A stretch of 64,000 nt of DNA, taken from the NCBI GenBank assembly GCA_024529925.1, contig JAFEUB010001194.1, positions 398,001-462,000 of the forward strand. The letters run 5' to 3'. A program made the position numbers and the translations under genes. This document shows, piece by piece, positions 47,001-60,100 of this stretch; position 1 is the first letter of the stretch; each line of letters begins with the position of its first letter. This stretch comes from Ophthalmolycus amberensis (lineage: Eukaryota > Chordata > Actinopteri > Perciformes > Zoarcidae). Under the pieces are notes generated by a model. It searched no databases. It was not told the DNA's origin and was given only the letters and a program-made list of their open reading frames with translations.

Positions 47001-47385
47001 TGTGCATTCCCTGAATTCTTGGAAAGCAGGGGGAAGCTTCTTCAGGCGTACTGCTGCATGCCTATAGATATGTATGCAGGGACATGCAGGCTGTGACGTA
47101 GCACAATGGCATTCGATGACCTCGTCGTCACTGTTGCGGACGGTGAGGCGAAAGCGAGCGGGATGAGGACGACCGCAGTGCTTCTCAAAGCAACAGCGCG
47201 AGTGCAGCCTCCAGTGAGAGCCGCGCTCTGTTCTCTCCCTCTTTATTTCCGTTCCCAGAGCTTCTTGGCAGCCGCAGACGGCAGGAATGTGAGGCTGCTC
47301 TGTGCTCCTCTCTGCTGGGCTGTGAGCGCCTGGTCCCGGGCCGCTGGTCGTTCAACTCGGGCGAGGATGGGTTTGACTGCACTGC

Positions 47386-47440
47386 GCTGCAATGCAATGC
47401 AATGCAATGCAATGCACTGCACTGCAATGCAATGCACTGG
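47386..47440. repeat. TGCAA/TGCAC pentanucleotide repeat
   Basis: About ten 5-bp units (GCAAT, with ACTGC variants) within a GC-rich patch of the gab1 intron. Confidence 0.85.
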
Positions 47441-49168
47441 CCGATTGTTGATTCTGCAGCAACGGGAGGGAAGAGGAGCCGCTCCCTGGCGCCCCAGCAA
47501 GGCATGGCCGCCCCTTCCTGTGTGAGGCGCTGATGGCTACCAGATGGCGGGTGAAGAGAGGAGGAGGAGGGGGTCCTGTACCTTCTCTCTTTTTATCCTT
47601 TCCTCCTTTTATATTGTTCTTTTCTCTGCTTGTATCCTCTACTTTTCTCTCACAAAACCCTTTGTTTCTTCTTCATCTTTATCTTTCTCTCCCCCCTTTT
47701 TGCTGCAGCAGCTAACTGTTCTCTGAATGAAAGAGGATGAAAGGGAGAGTGATGGTGAACCTGATGTTGCCGGCCTCCAGGCTTCCTACTAAGTACTGTT
47801 TCTCTCGGTGTTACATACCCTTACAGACACTAAACGATGACTCACTTTGTGATAGGTGACTCACTGGAGAATTGTATACTTTAAAAGCCCATTCGTGACG
47901 CATACGCTCTTTAAGTGTAACATTTTAACGTGAAGCTTTATCGTCGCTGTGGCTGCAATCACCACAGAAGTGTGCACCTGTTGCGCAGGAGCTGAGGGCT
48001 GCATGTGGTGCTCGATGGGCTTCGGCAAAGAAGTCATGAGCACTGAGCTCGGTGGCCAGTTGTCTCATCTCTGAAAGCCTGCTTCTCACCAACAGGAGGC
48101 CCTCTAAACTCAGAGACCACTATCACCTCCTCAGCGCAGTCTCGAGGATGCAAACATGGTCACGAATGACTTAACAATTAGCTCTAATTGCCTTGTTTGG
48201 AGGTTGACCTGTTTGTGCTCTCCCTCAACTAGTTTTAAAGAGACATTAGATATATTGCATGCTAATATGGAATCGCATTTAATCATCTTATCTCATAAGA
48301 ACACTTTGAGGAGAAGTTTGGCTTAGAGATGGAAAAATAAAGGGCAATTATTTGCTACTGTTGCCTCATTAAAACCGAGCTACTAATTAAGCTTTTGTTC
48401 TCATGAATTGTTTGATCTCTGTAAGAAGATTGTAAAAAGTTATTGTACATTATTATATTTTATTTACATTTAAAATATATTAAGTTTACCATCACAAGTA
48501 AGAAAACCGGGAAATATAATAGTTACATCTGGAAGCCAAACGGACGCTGTAGCCAATAGATTTTTGTCATTTTTGCTTAAAAGTGACTTCAACAATCAAA
48601 ATTGTTCCTGCTGATCGCCTACTTGATTACCGGTAATTGAGTACTGGCTTCAGCTCTAAAATGAGATGCATCTGTAAAGCTTTATTGAATTGAACAGCAG
48701 TGACACTTGACATCACAAGTTACATTTTGAATGATGTTATCAAGTGTACACTTGGAAAATGATTGAGGAATGTGATGTTTATGATCCGAAGTTAGTCTGA
48801 CAAAGAGCAGACATTTCTGTTGGGTGTCTTGTGACCTCGGTCTTTAAAATAAAACGTCCTGTTCTTGGGGTAATCTACTTGTTAGCTGGGGTTTCTTTTT
48901 TTGTCAAATGCCTGTCAAAGAGAAAAGTTCCACTGTGTCAATACTACTAGTTGAAGAGGCAGGGCATCAAATACGTCCCAGAAGATTGTACAGATGATTA
49001 CGTTTTTATGAGTCCTTCCCAGGGAACTGCTGTTGTTTTCTTTGGAGAAGTGCAGTTCTCCAGAATGTTGGACGATCAGAGCGATCACGTTTGAGGGAAG
49101 CCTTTGAAGGTAGAAATATGTGCGACACTATTTGTTCACATTTAACCCCAAAGGCTCACCTGTCATTT

Positions 49169-49170
<2 letters not shown>

Positions 49171-49213
<43 letters not shown>
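49171..49213. repeat. (CA)n microsatellite
   Basis: About 21 CA units, pure. Confidence 0.95.
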
Positions 49214-49217
<4 letters not shown>

Positions 49218-49750
49218 GCAGCTGGCACTCTAGTCATGTGGTGCTGTGTGATCTGACCCCAGCCGCTGTGTCTGCAGCCCCTTAATATAGCCCACTGCTG
49301 TCATGGTAGTTTTTGCCCCTCGTCCTTTGCTCGGTGCGGTGCGTGCACCAATACGTGTGCATGTTTGTCCCGGCATGAGGAACCGGCTGAGTTAGAGCGG
49401 GGGGGTGGGGGTGTCAGCCTGGAGACTAGATGCAAAATATTGCTACTGACCTGTGTAATTTCCCAAGTTACTGTGACTCAGACAGGCCTTCAATAAAAAA
49501 AAAAAAAAAAGCTGTACTTGTCTAATTGTAATTAATTATTATTTTTATTTGGAATTCAATCATCTAATTTAGTTTTACAAATCAGTGTCAGCGTCCTCAG
49601 AATAAACAAATAGTCGGAGGAAGACGGAGGGCTCTCTGCTGCTCACCATCGCTCCTGTTCTGGCCACCATCCCTGATTACATTACAGTTACTATGGTGCT
49701 GTCCGATATCTTCGGCCTGGCCTCAAGCCAGAGGACGTGGTTAAACATGT

Positions 49751-49778
49751 ACACACACACACACACACACACACACAG
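49751..49778. repeat. (AC)n microsatellite
   Basis: About 14 AC units followed by AGAGACAGAC. Confidence 0.9.
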
Positions 49779-50805
49779 AGACAGACTATGAGAGAGACAG
49801 ATGCAGCAGACCCCTGCTCTCAGGGACTATTCGTTTCTAGTCTGATTGGAGGCTCAGAGTGTGGAGGACCTCCTCCACTTGCTTTCCTGGCTGTTGTCTG
49901 AACTTTCCCTGGCACTCTGCTCTTCTCTTTACACTTCTTGCTGCTGTGTCTAAAAAACCTGTGGAATACCTCGACCATCTTTGTCTCAGCTCGTGCCCAT
50001 ATGGCATTCGGATTAACAACTTCGAGCTGTTTGGAATCCAAGCACAACTCAAGGTTGGTCATTTGTTTGACTTTGAATCACAATTTGGAAATATTATAAT
50101 ATACCAATTGTTTTTAGTTTGAGGTAGGAATACAGGTCGTATTGGTAAATACAAGAGGAAATATGAATTTCTAAATTCATAATTGTAGAAAACATGACAG
50201 TCAGCAAATGAAATTCTTCTGTGTTGTGAAGTCCTGCCCAACACTGGATGAAGTTGTAAAGGGAACTTCCAGCGTCACCCTTTTATGATCGGCAGGATTA
50301 GTCACGGGTGTTCAGTGTGACGGACACATTTGTAGTGTAGCAAAGAGTCGAGGGACAACTTCATGAATAGCTTTCACAACATTTGTTACATTTAGCCTAA
50401 AACCTGCTGAATAGCACAAGTTGCTCTCGCTGCTCAGTAGTGGTGTTTGTGCTCTTGTTGTGTATTGAATATTTGACGTCCCAGACTACATCTTAAATCA
50501 GAACTAGTTTTTTCTTTTCTGCATATGATTATGTGCCACAGTCTACGTTCTACTGTGTTTATTTCTGAACTATTGTGGACACATTTGTCTGGGCTGCACT
50601 GTTTGGCCGCGTAGAGGCAAACAGGGGCTGAAAGGAGAATTGTTTGAGCCCCTCTCTGTCAGCGGTCAAGGAACAGCGTGATCATGTGAACCAAGTCTGC
50701 CATTCCAAAGGAATGTGTTGAATTCTAATGATGCTGCTTTGACAAGAGCATGTGACTCAAGAGCAAGAGCTCAGATTGGCGAGGGCAGGAGAAGCCGATA
50801 GGGCC

Positions 50806-50832
50806 AAGAGAGAGAGAGAGAGAGAGAGAGAG
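50806..50832. repeat. (AG)n microsatellite
   Basis: About 13 AG units. Confidence 0.9.
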
Positions 50833-52089
50833 CAGGTAACCGCAAGAAAGAACGCAATGGATGAAAGTTTCAAGGTTGTGGAGGAGCGAAGCCTGCAACA
50901 TTTTGACCTCCTGCTTATCTGGGGAAACAATATTAAAACTGAAAAAGGACAAGGAGATTCTGTGGGAATGTGATAAAGTTTTGTTTTGGGGAGAGTCGGA
51001 TGAGGCTTTAGAGTCTTTATCTCTCGTACAGCTTCGGTTCTCATGGCTGAGAGCGGGCTGTCCTCTTGAGTATGCAGATTGAATCGGGCAGCTGCGTCCA
51101 GTCTGGGACATTTTCAGCAAAGATTCTTCTATAAAGGAGCCGAAGTAATGTTAGCGTTCATGCATTAGTCAGGGAATAACACTTGAGTTTCTGTCTGGCC
51201 ATTTCTTTATTGGAGTTAAATATACACACAGTCACGAGCAGCTGGTGCCATTTGACCAAGAAATCAAAAAAGATCAGTTATTTTGTCATTTTCATGCATC
51301 AGTGTGACAAGACTGTCATCTGATCCTTTCTGTGAAGTAGGCAAGAAAAGAGTTAAAGAGAAATGCTTTTGTTTATGTTTTGACTTTTATCCGTGTTTTT
51401 ACAAAGTGAAGAAAAACTGTGCCTGGTGGTTTAAGCACAATGTGCATAACAGATGCTCACCCTCCATGTCTCCACGTCCTTAGCTTAATGCTGTTTCCGA
51501 CTCTGCAGGGTAATAGGTATTGATTGGTGACCTGGATTTTACCCCTTGCTACCACAAGCCTATGTGAGTGCATTTTCACCATGCCGGAGGAGCAATAACT
51601 ATGAATTACAAGAAAGTGAGAAAGATACTTAAAGGGATGGAGCACATGTTGCCTCGCCACCATGTGTGCTTTGGGGATCTTTCTTGTGTGCGGACTACAT
51701 TTGTATGCTCGTCATGAAGACGACTTATTAGAATCTGATTTGTATTGTATTGCTGTATAATTGCAATATCCTTATCACTAGCAGGGTTTATACAGTCCTT
51801 TATTCTCCCAATAATCCGATTAAAAGCATTAGAATACGTCATGTAACTTGGTGGGAATATACTGGACCATCAGTGTGAAGGAGGTCATACACACACTTTA
51901 AAGTGACAATCCTTTTGAGCTCAGAGTCCCGGGCTGCATCAAACATTTCTAATATATTATAAAGAAAAATAATACAGCAATTCCAGGAATGTTGCCACGG
52001 ACACCCAATTTCGTAATACTTCAAATATATAGATATTCGTCACCAATAGATAGGGACTTAACAGACATTTGTTTAAATGAAAGTCTTCG

Positions 52090-52620
52090 AGAGCTGCACT
52101 TTAAAGGGGAACACCACCTCAATTTAGAAGTCGAATACGTTATTTCATCGGCCCGAGAAAGTTCAGTGTTTGTGAACATGAGCTACTATCTGTCAAAGCC
52201 AGAAACCAGAGGAGTATGTCTCAAAACTCAAATTTGTTATGTCAAGTGTGGAACTGCTCCATAGACAATGAATTGGTAGAGATGTTATAGATGCCACTAC
52301 GAGCACCCAGATGAATGTTCTGAGTACATGTGTATATACGTAGTAAAGTATATACGGGTACATTTTCTGTTTCAGAACTGAGAACACGACAATAAAATGT
52401 TCATTTGGGTATAAAGGAGCAAACAGTCTGTGTCAGTCTCCCATTCATTATCTATGGAGCAGCTCCAGACTTTATTTGTGATGACATCACAAATTAGAGT
52501 TTTAGCATTGTAGTTTTTGGATTTGGTTGAGAATTGTTCATGTTTACTATAATATATTTGAACTGTCTTGGACCACAGGAATAACATGTATGCGTTTTGA
52601 AAATGGACTGTAATGTAATG
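52090..52620. repeat. Imperfect fold-back repeat, probably a dispersed element
   Basis: GGAACTGCTCCATAGACAAT near 52250 and ATTATCTATGGAGCAGCTCC near 52448 are inverted partners. A second motif, GTGATGACATCACAAATTAG (52480), is itself palindromic. The layout suggests a MITE-like insertion. Its exact ends are unclear. Confidence 0.4.
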
Positions 52621-53945
52621 GACCTTTTTAATAGGTTCCTTCAGCAGATTATCGATTATGTCGTCGTTCCTTGCATCATTGAACCTCTGAAGTTGAATGT
52701 TGCAGCTTGAGGTTCACATATCACTCCGTCTTTGGTGGCTCGTTTTTTTTGTGTGCTTTTGAGCTTTTTCAGGAATGTTGTGGTGAAGGCTCTTTAGTTT
52801 GGGATTTGTGTTTGGTCTTGCAGGTTATTTCATTTTAAAGTAGATACATCCTTAAAATCAGTTTATGTATTATGGATATTGTGTCAACAGTGGTTCCAAA
52901 CCCGGCCTTTTGGCCTCTCTGTTGGCAACAGAGCATGCGTTATCCATCAAACGTAAAATGCACAAATTGTATAAATGTGTTCATTAAACATTGCCGAATT
53001 GGTTGAATAACATAATAGTTCAGACACTGAAAAGGTTAGAAAATGACACCTTTTGATACAATGAGAGCTGGTGAGTGCGAGCTGTTAGAACAAACCTCCA
53101 GACATGCAGGCACACACCCACAGAAGCCAACCCACAGCTGAAATGTTTTTAAAATGCTGACATCGTTTTTTTGGTCCGTTTGCGTAATGACTTAGTTGGA
53201 AAAATATTTTGCATCGTTCCCCTTGCTGGCTGAAAGCGAATGTGCACGAGGGATTCCACACATTCTTCCCTGAATGTGAATCACTGTGCGGGAATCGCAT
53301 GAACACACACGCAGCGCACAGCCTCCGAGGTATGTGCTCTCACCACGCACATTCACTTTCAACTGAAAGTGAAGCGGTATCATCTGAATGTGACAACAGA
53401 GAGAGTGGAGGTGCGTACCGGTTTCTGGGGACTGCTTGAAAAACGGAGGCGTGTCTTCCTAGACTCAACAAGCCTCGGCATGCTCAACAGCTCAGCTCGT
53501 AGAACAGGACACCAAACTCGGTTAAAACAAGTACTAAGAAGAAGCGTGTTGTATTTCTGATCATAAATTTAAAAAAAAATAGTAAGATATAATTTAAAGC
53601 AGCACCTGAATTAATGACATTGACTCATTTCCCTGTTAATTAGATCATTTCCAATTTTCGTTGACTGGAATAACCTAAAGTGTGCTGTTTCATCTCCTGT
53701 TCTGCTGAGTAACCAGGGGCCACTTCTTTGAATGCAACACAGAAGTGCGTATCAGAGTCCATTTCCTTATCTCCCGTATGGCATCTCAGTCCATTTCCTA
53801 GTGGATAGACTCTAGCCGGAGAGGGGGTAATTAGATCATGTCTAAGGAAACCTCTCACTGGCCACTAAATGCAATTTGTCATAATTTTCATTGGACTGAT
53901 TGGATTAGACTGCTGCTGCTCCCTGCATGGATAGCGATTCGGTTA

Positions 53946-53987
<42 letters not shown>
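53946..53987. repeat. (AC)n microsatellite
   Basis: About 21 AC units, pure. Confidence 0.95.
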
Positions 53988-53991
<4 letters not shown>

Positions 53992-56900
53992 GGACTAACA
54001 CTACCGGTATTGACATTAGCAAGGTATACCTACTCCCAAGCTTTTTTTTTTTTTTAATCTTATTGAATTGTAATCAATCAGAAAGCCATAGAATATACAA
54101 ACCACACTTTCTGTTGCTTAATTGGTGTGTAATGCATGCGAAGAAAATTGATTTGAACACATCCTCATTAAAGGTACAATCCAAACACTCGCACATAAAC
54201 GCACGTAAGTCCGCACGCATGCTCACCCACAGATGCTGTTCATGCCCGACCGTGGAGAAGTCATCCATCTCACCTTGCAGTGGTTCCCCTACAGGAAGCA
54301 GTGGGAACCATCACAAGTCTGCGCTCAACCCACAACCGGCTGTAGTGTGAAACCTTCTGCTTAACGGAGAGCTGCAGGCTCCTATTGAAGCGTTTGATGT
54401 TAAAATATCTCAGGACTGTATTTATAATACTATGGATGGACCTGACTTGTGCATGTGCAGGAGTGAATCAAAAGCCACTTCGGGAATTCAACGTGGGATG
54501 ATGCACTTTTTTATTTTTTTGTTTAGCTTGTGGGCACAGCTCGTTGAGTAGTGACTGGTATTTTTGGTTCTACCCACCTATGCTGGGCCGGTGTATTGTA
54601 GGTGTGCTGTAGTGGAGAAGTGGTGTGTAATAGGGGGTAGGGGTGGGCAGTTGTTGCCAGGGGAGGTGGTGTGTGTGTGTTATTTTCAGTCCATTGTGTC
54701 TACTTCCTGCGGGTCAGGGGTTATTGGAGCAGGGTGTTGCAGACTTGACGGAGTAACGAGGAGGGAAGGGAAGTCAGCAGGGTAGGCAGGAAAGTGGCCA
54801 GACTTGCTCGACAACAGTGGCCGGTCAGCAGCTTGCTTACCTTGCTTCTATCGCAATGTTCCTGCTTGGACTCTTCAGAACCAGGTAAAAGAGCCACCAA
54901 TTGCGTTTCGATTATTGGCCAGCTTGTCGTTTAGAGTCTTCGTTTGAAAACTGTCGCTGTCGGGGGTTTTACAAACGTTGTTGGCTCGTTTCTCTCAGCA
55001 GAAGGTTAGAGACGGACTTAACTGTCAAACCGATTCTTCTTTAACATCAGCGTGCAGTGTTTGGGGCGAAAATATGGAAGACAGGAAGTGGGCGGAATTT
55101 GATGACGCAGAACCTCAATACCACCGTAATGCTGTGTTTTGGGGGCATCGGGCTGTCAAAAGCATTGATCCAATGTTACAGCTGAACAGATGAATCCTGA
55201 AGGGAATCATAGAGAAATGCAATCGGAATTAAACCAAATGGTTACAATGCAGTGTATGAGTGACCCTTAGTGTTCAATAATAAATCGTATAAAGATAAGT
55301 GAGAGCCTTGCCCATGCAAAGAAATGGCCATGAGTGCGACCACTTCCAGCGAGTGCAGTGACAGCTCTGGCGTGAGAACGTTGAAATGTTTGCAACATTG
55401 CATTTTAAAATAAGGGATCTTGAGGCCACAGCGACCTGAAAGAATGAGCAAAGTTCATTCTGTGATTACTTCGTCTTCTCTCCAAGCCTTTGTTCTGCAA
55501 TCAGGTGAAGCTTGTTTTTTTATGGCTAGTGGCAGGCTCAGTGCTGTGTTGTTGTGCCAATGTATTTGATTGATTATTGTAACATTCTCGACACCTGACA
55601 GTGTGGAGATATTGATTATGTCTTATTTCACATTCAAAGCCCTTTACCGGCATGTCAACTGCTCTTAAACAGCCATTTGAGTGCCACATAATTAGCTCCA
55701 CTCTGTTGCACTTTAACATTAAAAAAACAAGCATGAATATTGCAAAATTCGACACGGATTCCTACGTGAGTTTTATGACATGCAGGTAAGCACGAGGTTT
55801 CTTTCAAAGTTGGGCTGTGCAATGTATTGATGCATATTGTGATGGCAGGGCCCCTCACTGTAGACCCGTGCAGTGGTATCTATGGCTTGGTCAGTCTTTC
55901 CAATCAACATGATTGGCAGTGTATGTGCACGTGGGTTGCCAGAAATTGTGGTCCCACGAGGTACGTGTCTTTAGTTATAAAATAGGTTGATTGCGCTATT
56001 TATATCCTTCTCCTTTGACTCTTTTTATAGACGGTAACGGCTACAAACAAGGACATCAGTAGAGGAGCAAATCCCCAAAAAGGCTTTAGTTTTTTGAGGT
56101 ACAACAAAGTATGGTTGGAATACAAATATGTTGCTGCATAATTAGTTTCTTGGTTGATGAGTGGATCCTCCACAAAACCGCTTATTTTCAAAACTGAAAA
56201 TAATGAAAATGTAGGCTTCTGCCTTTATCACATGTATTTCTGGAAATGATGAGAATGTCACCAATTTGTACCGGATGTTCACAGACAGGCATTGCATGAA
56301 GTCAAGCAAATATTTCATCAGTACCTTTGTCCATCTGTGAAATGTGTAAACATACACATATACATTTGATTGTTAGTGGAGGTAGAGTAATGCTGCAGCA
56401 TGTATACCGTATGCAGTTAGTTGCTTCGTGTCATTTTAGAATAAAGAGGATCATCTCACTCACAAATAACGTCACATTTCCTCCAACACAGGTCAGACAT
56501 TTTGTAAAAAACAACTGCTGCTGTCTAATGTGAGCAAATCATCAAATGTGGTTATTCAGATTTCACAGTACAGATGTGATTTGCTCTCTGCTTTGTCTAC
56601 TAAAAGCATATATAGCAACAGTATTTGAACATACGAGGCATTAGCTGTTACAGCATTTGGTAAATGTTAATATAGAAGAGGTTCTAAAGTTAGCTCCCGA
56701 CCGACCCCCAAACACAACCACAGTGACAAAAGGAGGCAAAAGCGGAAATCTTTTTTACCCAGTGTGTGTCGAGAACAGATGACCAGGAAGATAAAAAGCG
56801 CTAACAAAGTGGAAACTTCCACCAAAGGATGTTATTTTGCCTTGTGTGTGTTTTTTTGTTTTTTTTCTCTCTCCACTTCTGTGTTTCACAAAGCCCCATG

Positions 56901-57158
56901 TTTCCTGGAAAACACAGTGAGAGGTAGCTGGTTTAGATTTGAAGAAGAAGGCTAACACCGTGACTGCTGAACAGTTTCCTTCATTATATGTGACTACTGA
57001 CGCTTCTACGCTCCCTCAGTCATACAAGATGTGAGGTTGTGTTAATGTTTAAACCTGCTCTCCACTGAGTTAATGCTTCACCCCGTGCGCAGGGTTTAAG
57101 TCTGAACCTAACCTGTCCGAACGCTGCGTAGAGAGGCCAGGGGGTAGCTGTGTTTTCA

Positions 57159-57174
57159 GGGGGGGGGGGGGGGG
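57159..57174. repeat. Poly-G tract
   Basis: Sixteen consecutive G residues in the gab1 intron. Confidence 0.9.
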
Positions 57175-60100
57175 CGTATTGCTATTGGAGGTGGCAGATG
57201 TCAAATGCGGTTGGTAGAAAATTGATTGATCCATCCCGAAGGAGAACGAGACCCACCGCCCTCAGCCACGGCGCAGTCCCTCGTTTCGTCGCGCTCTCCT
57301 CTGCTACATCTTCCCCACCTTCTGCCGCTCACTCACCCGCTCTCTTGGTCCATCCCTCCCTCAGTCTGTGGATACTCTAATGAATGATACGGAATTATTA
57401 CTTGACTGAGAGATCCTGTCCCGCCCTAGGAGAAAGTGTACGGCAACGACGCCGATTACACATTCGGCTGTCCAACACACTGGAGTAACAGCGGCACGGT
57501 GGTCCTGGGATGTATGGAAAAGGTGCAAAAGACCATAGAATTGGCCGGTGAGATACCTTTCCAACAAAGCAGAGAATATAATACCTGCTGTTGACAACTT
57601 TGGTAAGCGTCTCTATTTCCTCTGCAGATTTGTCAAAAGTTTTGTGGAAAAAGCCAAAGTTTGATCACGGTTTAAACCTTGTTAAATGATTCCACAATGT
57701 GCCTCTGTGTCCTGAACACAGGGTCTCAGTCTGAATACTTGTGGTACTAATAGTTTTTGTCTTGTAAGATAGTTTTGGAAAAACCACGACATCGTCTTGT
57801 TATCAGGTCAGATGTGAAAAGCCCATAAATTAGGAACACCTGTTCGCCTTTCAGACGGTCTTTCATGAAAATGTTGGTCTTTGTGTGCGCTGTTTGCAGA
57901 GATAGCAGTATGACTACCACGGTCTGTGTTCTTTGGACGGTTACCGTAGATCGTCGGGGCTGGGGTCAGATGGCGCCTGACTGGGTGAGAATTTCACAGC
58001 TGCAGATGAAAGAGAGCGACTGTGGGATGGCAAATCGAGGGAGAGAGAGCGAGGGGTTGTGTTGACGGAGAAGGGAGAGAAACCGACTCGTTTTGATCAT
58101 GGGTGCTCCTTTATGGATCAATACGCGGTTCATGAGCCTGCATATAAACATGCTGATTGTAACCTACACTCTCAGTGAGGAGCTGCTTTTGTAGACACAG
58201 CTGCTCAAAGTTGGTGTTAGGAAAAGTATATCTCACTTTCTGACTTTGAAAGCATTCAGTAATATCATTATCACACATAAAAACACATGAACACCGTCTT
58301 TACGTTACATGGCAGATGTCAGTTTTTCAGCAACATAGGAGAACACACAAGTGTTACCTCCATAGCATCTGCCCAGCTGCATAGAACAACTGCTCTGTTT
58401 TATGGTACGGAGCTAACTTGTTTGGCCTTGTAGCCCGGCACAGAGGCTCGAGCTGTCTCACATTGCTGCAGCGGTGTTTGTAAAGAAGCCCATTAACTTG
58501 CTATCTGGTTATGGAATAATTCAATAGTATTATTCATAGTTTCATATAATTGCATTTTTGAGGAAATGCTTGTGGTTCACAACTGTTGTGTCGAAATGCA
58601 CGATAACGAGTGGAATATTTCCACAAGATTTCAAGCACAGCAAGAAGAAAAGAAGAAATCGCTTCATAGATTTTGTCCATGTTGGTCACCCCTGTTCTGA
58701 ATATGATTCAAGCAGATGATTCAAGCAGATGGATCATAAACCCTTTTAGTTCACATTTACATTTCCCAGCTGTGTACTGACTTAATGTGCAGCCACAGAA
58801 TGAGGAAGTATCGGAGCCGTTGTAAATCATTGATTCTTCCGATCCTTTTAACATCCGCCGCTGCATTTGTGTTTCTTGTCACTCATCACTTCGTCTAACT
58901 CTTGATCGTCTCTCTTGTGACGATTAAGGCAAAACCAGAACACGGATAATTAGGAGCACATACAAGCGTATACGGCCTTGTGTTAATGCGAGGTTAGTCA
59001 TTTGCAGTCCATTAAAAATGGATGTCTCGTTTCTTAGGAACTCTGGATCTTGAGCTTCGGTTCTTCTGGAAGATTCTCACTGTTGTGTCTCTGACCTGTG
59101 TGGGAAGATGGGGCGCTTGCACACAAAGCGAGGTTGTGATGTTTCAGTTTAACAAAGATTTGTTCTTGTTTTCTCTTGGAGAGAGAGAAAGGAAGAGGTT
59201 GACTCTCGCATGGGAGCAGCGCTATGGGGTGGATACGCATGATAATTGATAAGTTCAGATACAGCGGGGAGTTACAATTTTGTCTCTGTGGGCGTTTGTC
59301 AGATGGACATGTGCGGGTTCAGTCGGACACACACACAGTCACACCTAAGCTAGTGTTGCTGTTTGCCTGGGTGGTCCTATCTTTAGCTTGTCCTCACTCT
59401 CTTTCTCTTTGTGTATTTCCTCTGCTGTCTTCGGCCTCAATCCTACTATGGGTGCAAGGAAAAGAGACTTTTAGATTTCCTACTTACCAATTTTTGTCAA
59501 TTGTTTTCATTTGATCGATACGGGACTACTTTTACAATAGCTCATTAGTGTTGTTCAATGTGGAAATATTCAAATCATGGCTGAGCAATAATAGTAATTC
59601 TACACCTCTGTTGTTGAGGGCTTGAGACTGCTATGGTTAGGGTTACAAAGTAGTTAAAAGTACTTCTGTTTATGCAGAAAGGTGTAGTCTGCAAGGCTTT
59701 CATGCATGACTTAGCTTCCTTCAGGCTGCCCGGCAACATCACTTGTTTTTGTGCTGCACTTTGTGAGAGCAACATAATAAAAAGCACATCATTGCCACTG
59801 AAATGGTAAAATAAAAGCGACCATCAAACATGCGCGCTGCGAGAGAACACAAAGGCAGAGGACAGGAACGCAAATCAGTGCCTTTTAATATTGGACAGAA
59901 ATCTGGGTAAGAGCTTTCTTACACTTTCCTGCGCTCTGTAAGCTCCTTGTTATCTCCTCGCTTTAAAAGACCTCCAGTCACTGACTAGCTGTCTTTGCAG
60001 CATTAGCAGAAGTGTCCCCGGCTGCCAAGGGAGAGCTTTTGTGAAGCAGGCATGTAGAGGAAGCTGTCCATGCTGTGGCATCTCTGACCTTTTCTTTCAT

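Noticed and set aside
47106..47525. 139-codon ORF in a GC-rich patch
   Set aside because: Includes a pentanucleotide repeat; several frames are open at once because of composition.
53838..54350. 170-codon ORF across a CA microsatellite
   Set aside because: The open frame is carried by the (AC)n run (THTHTH); no supporting features.
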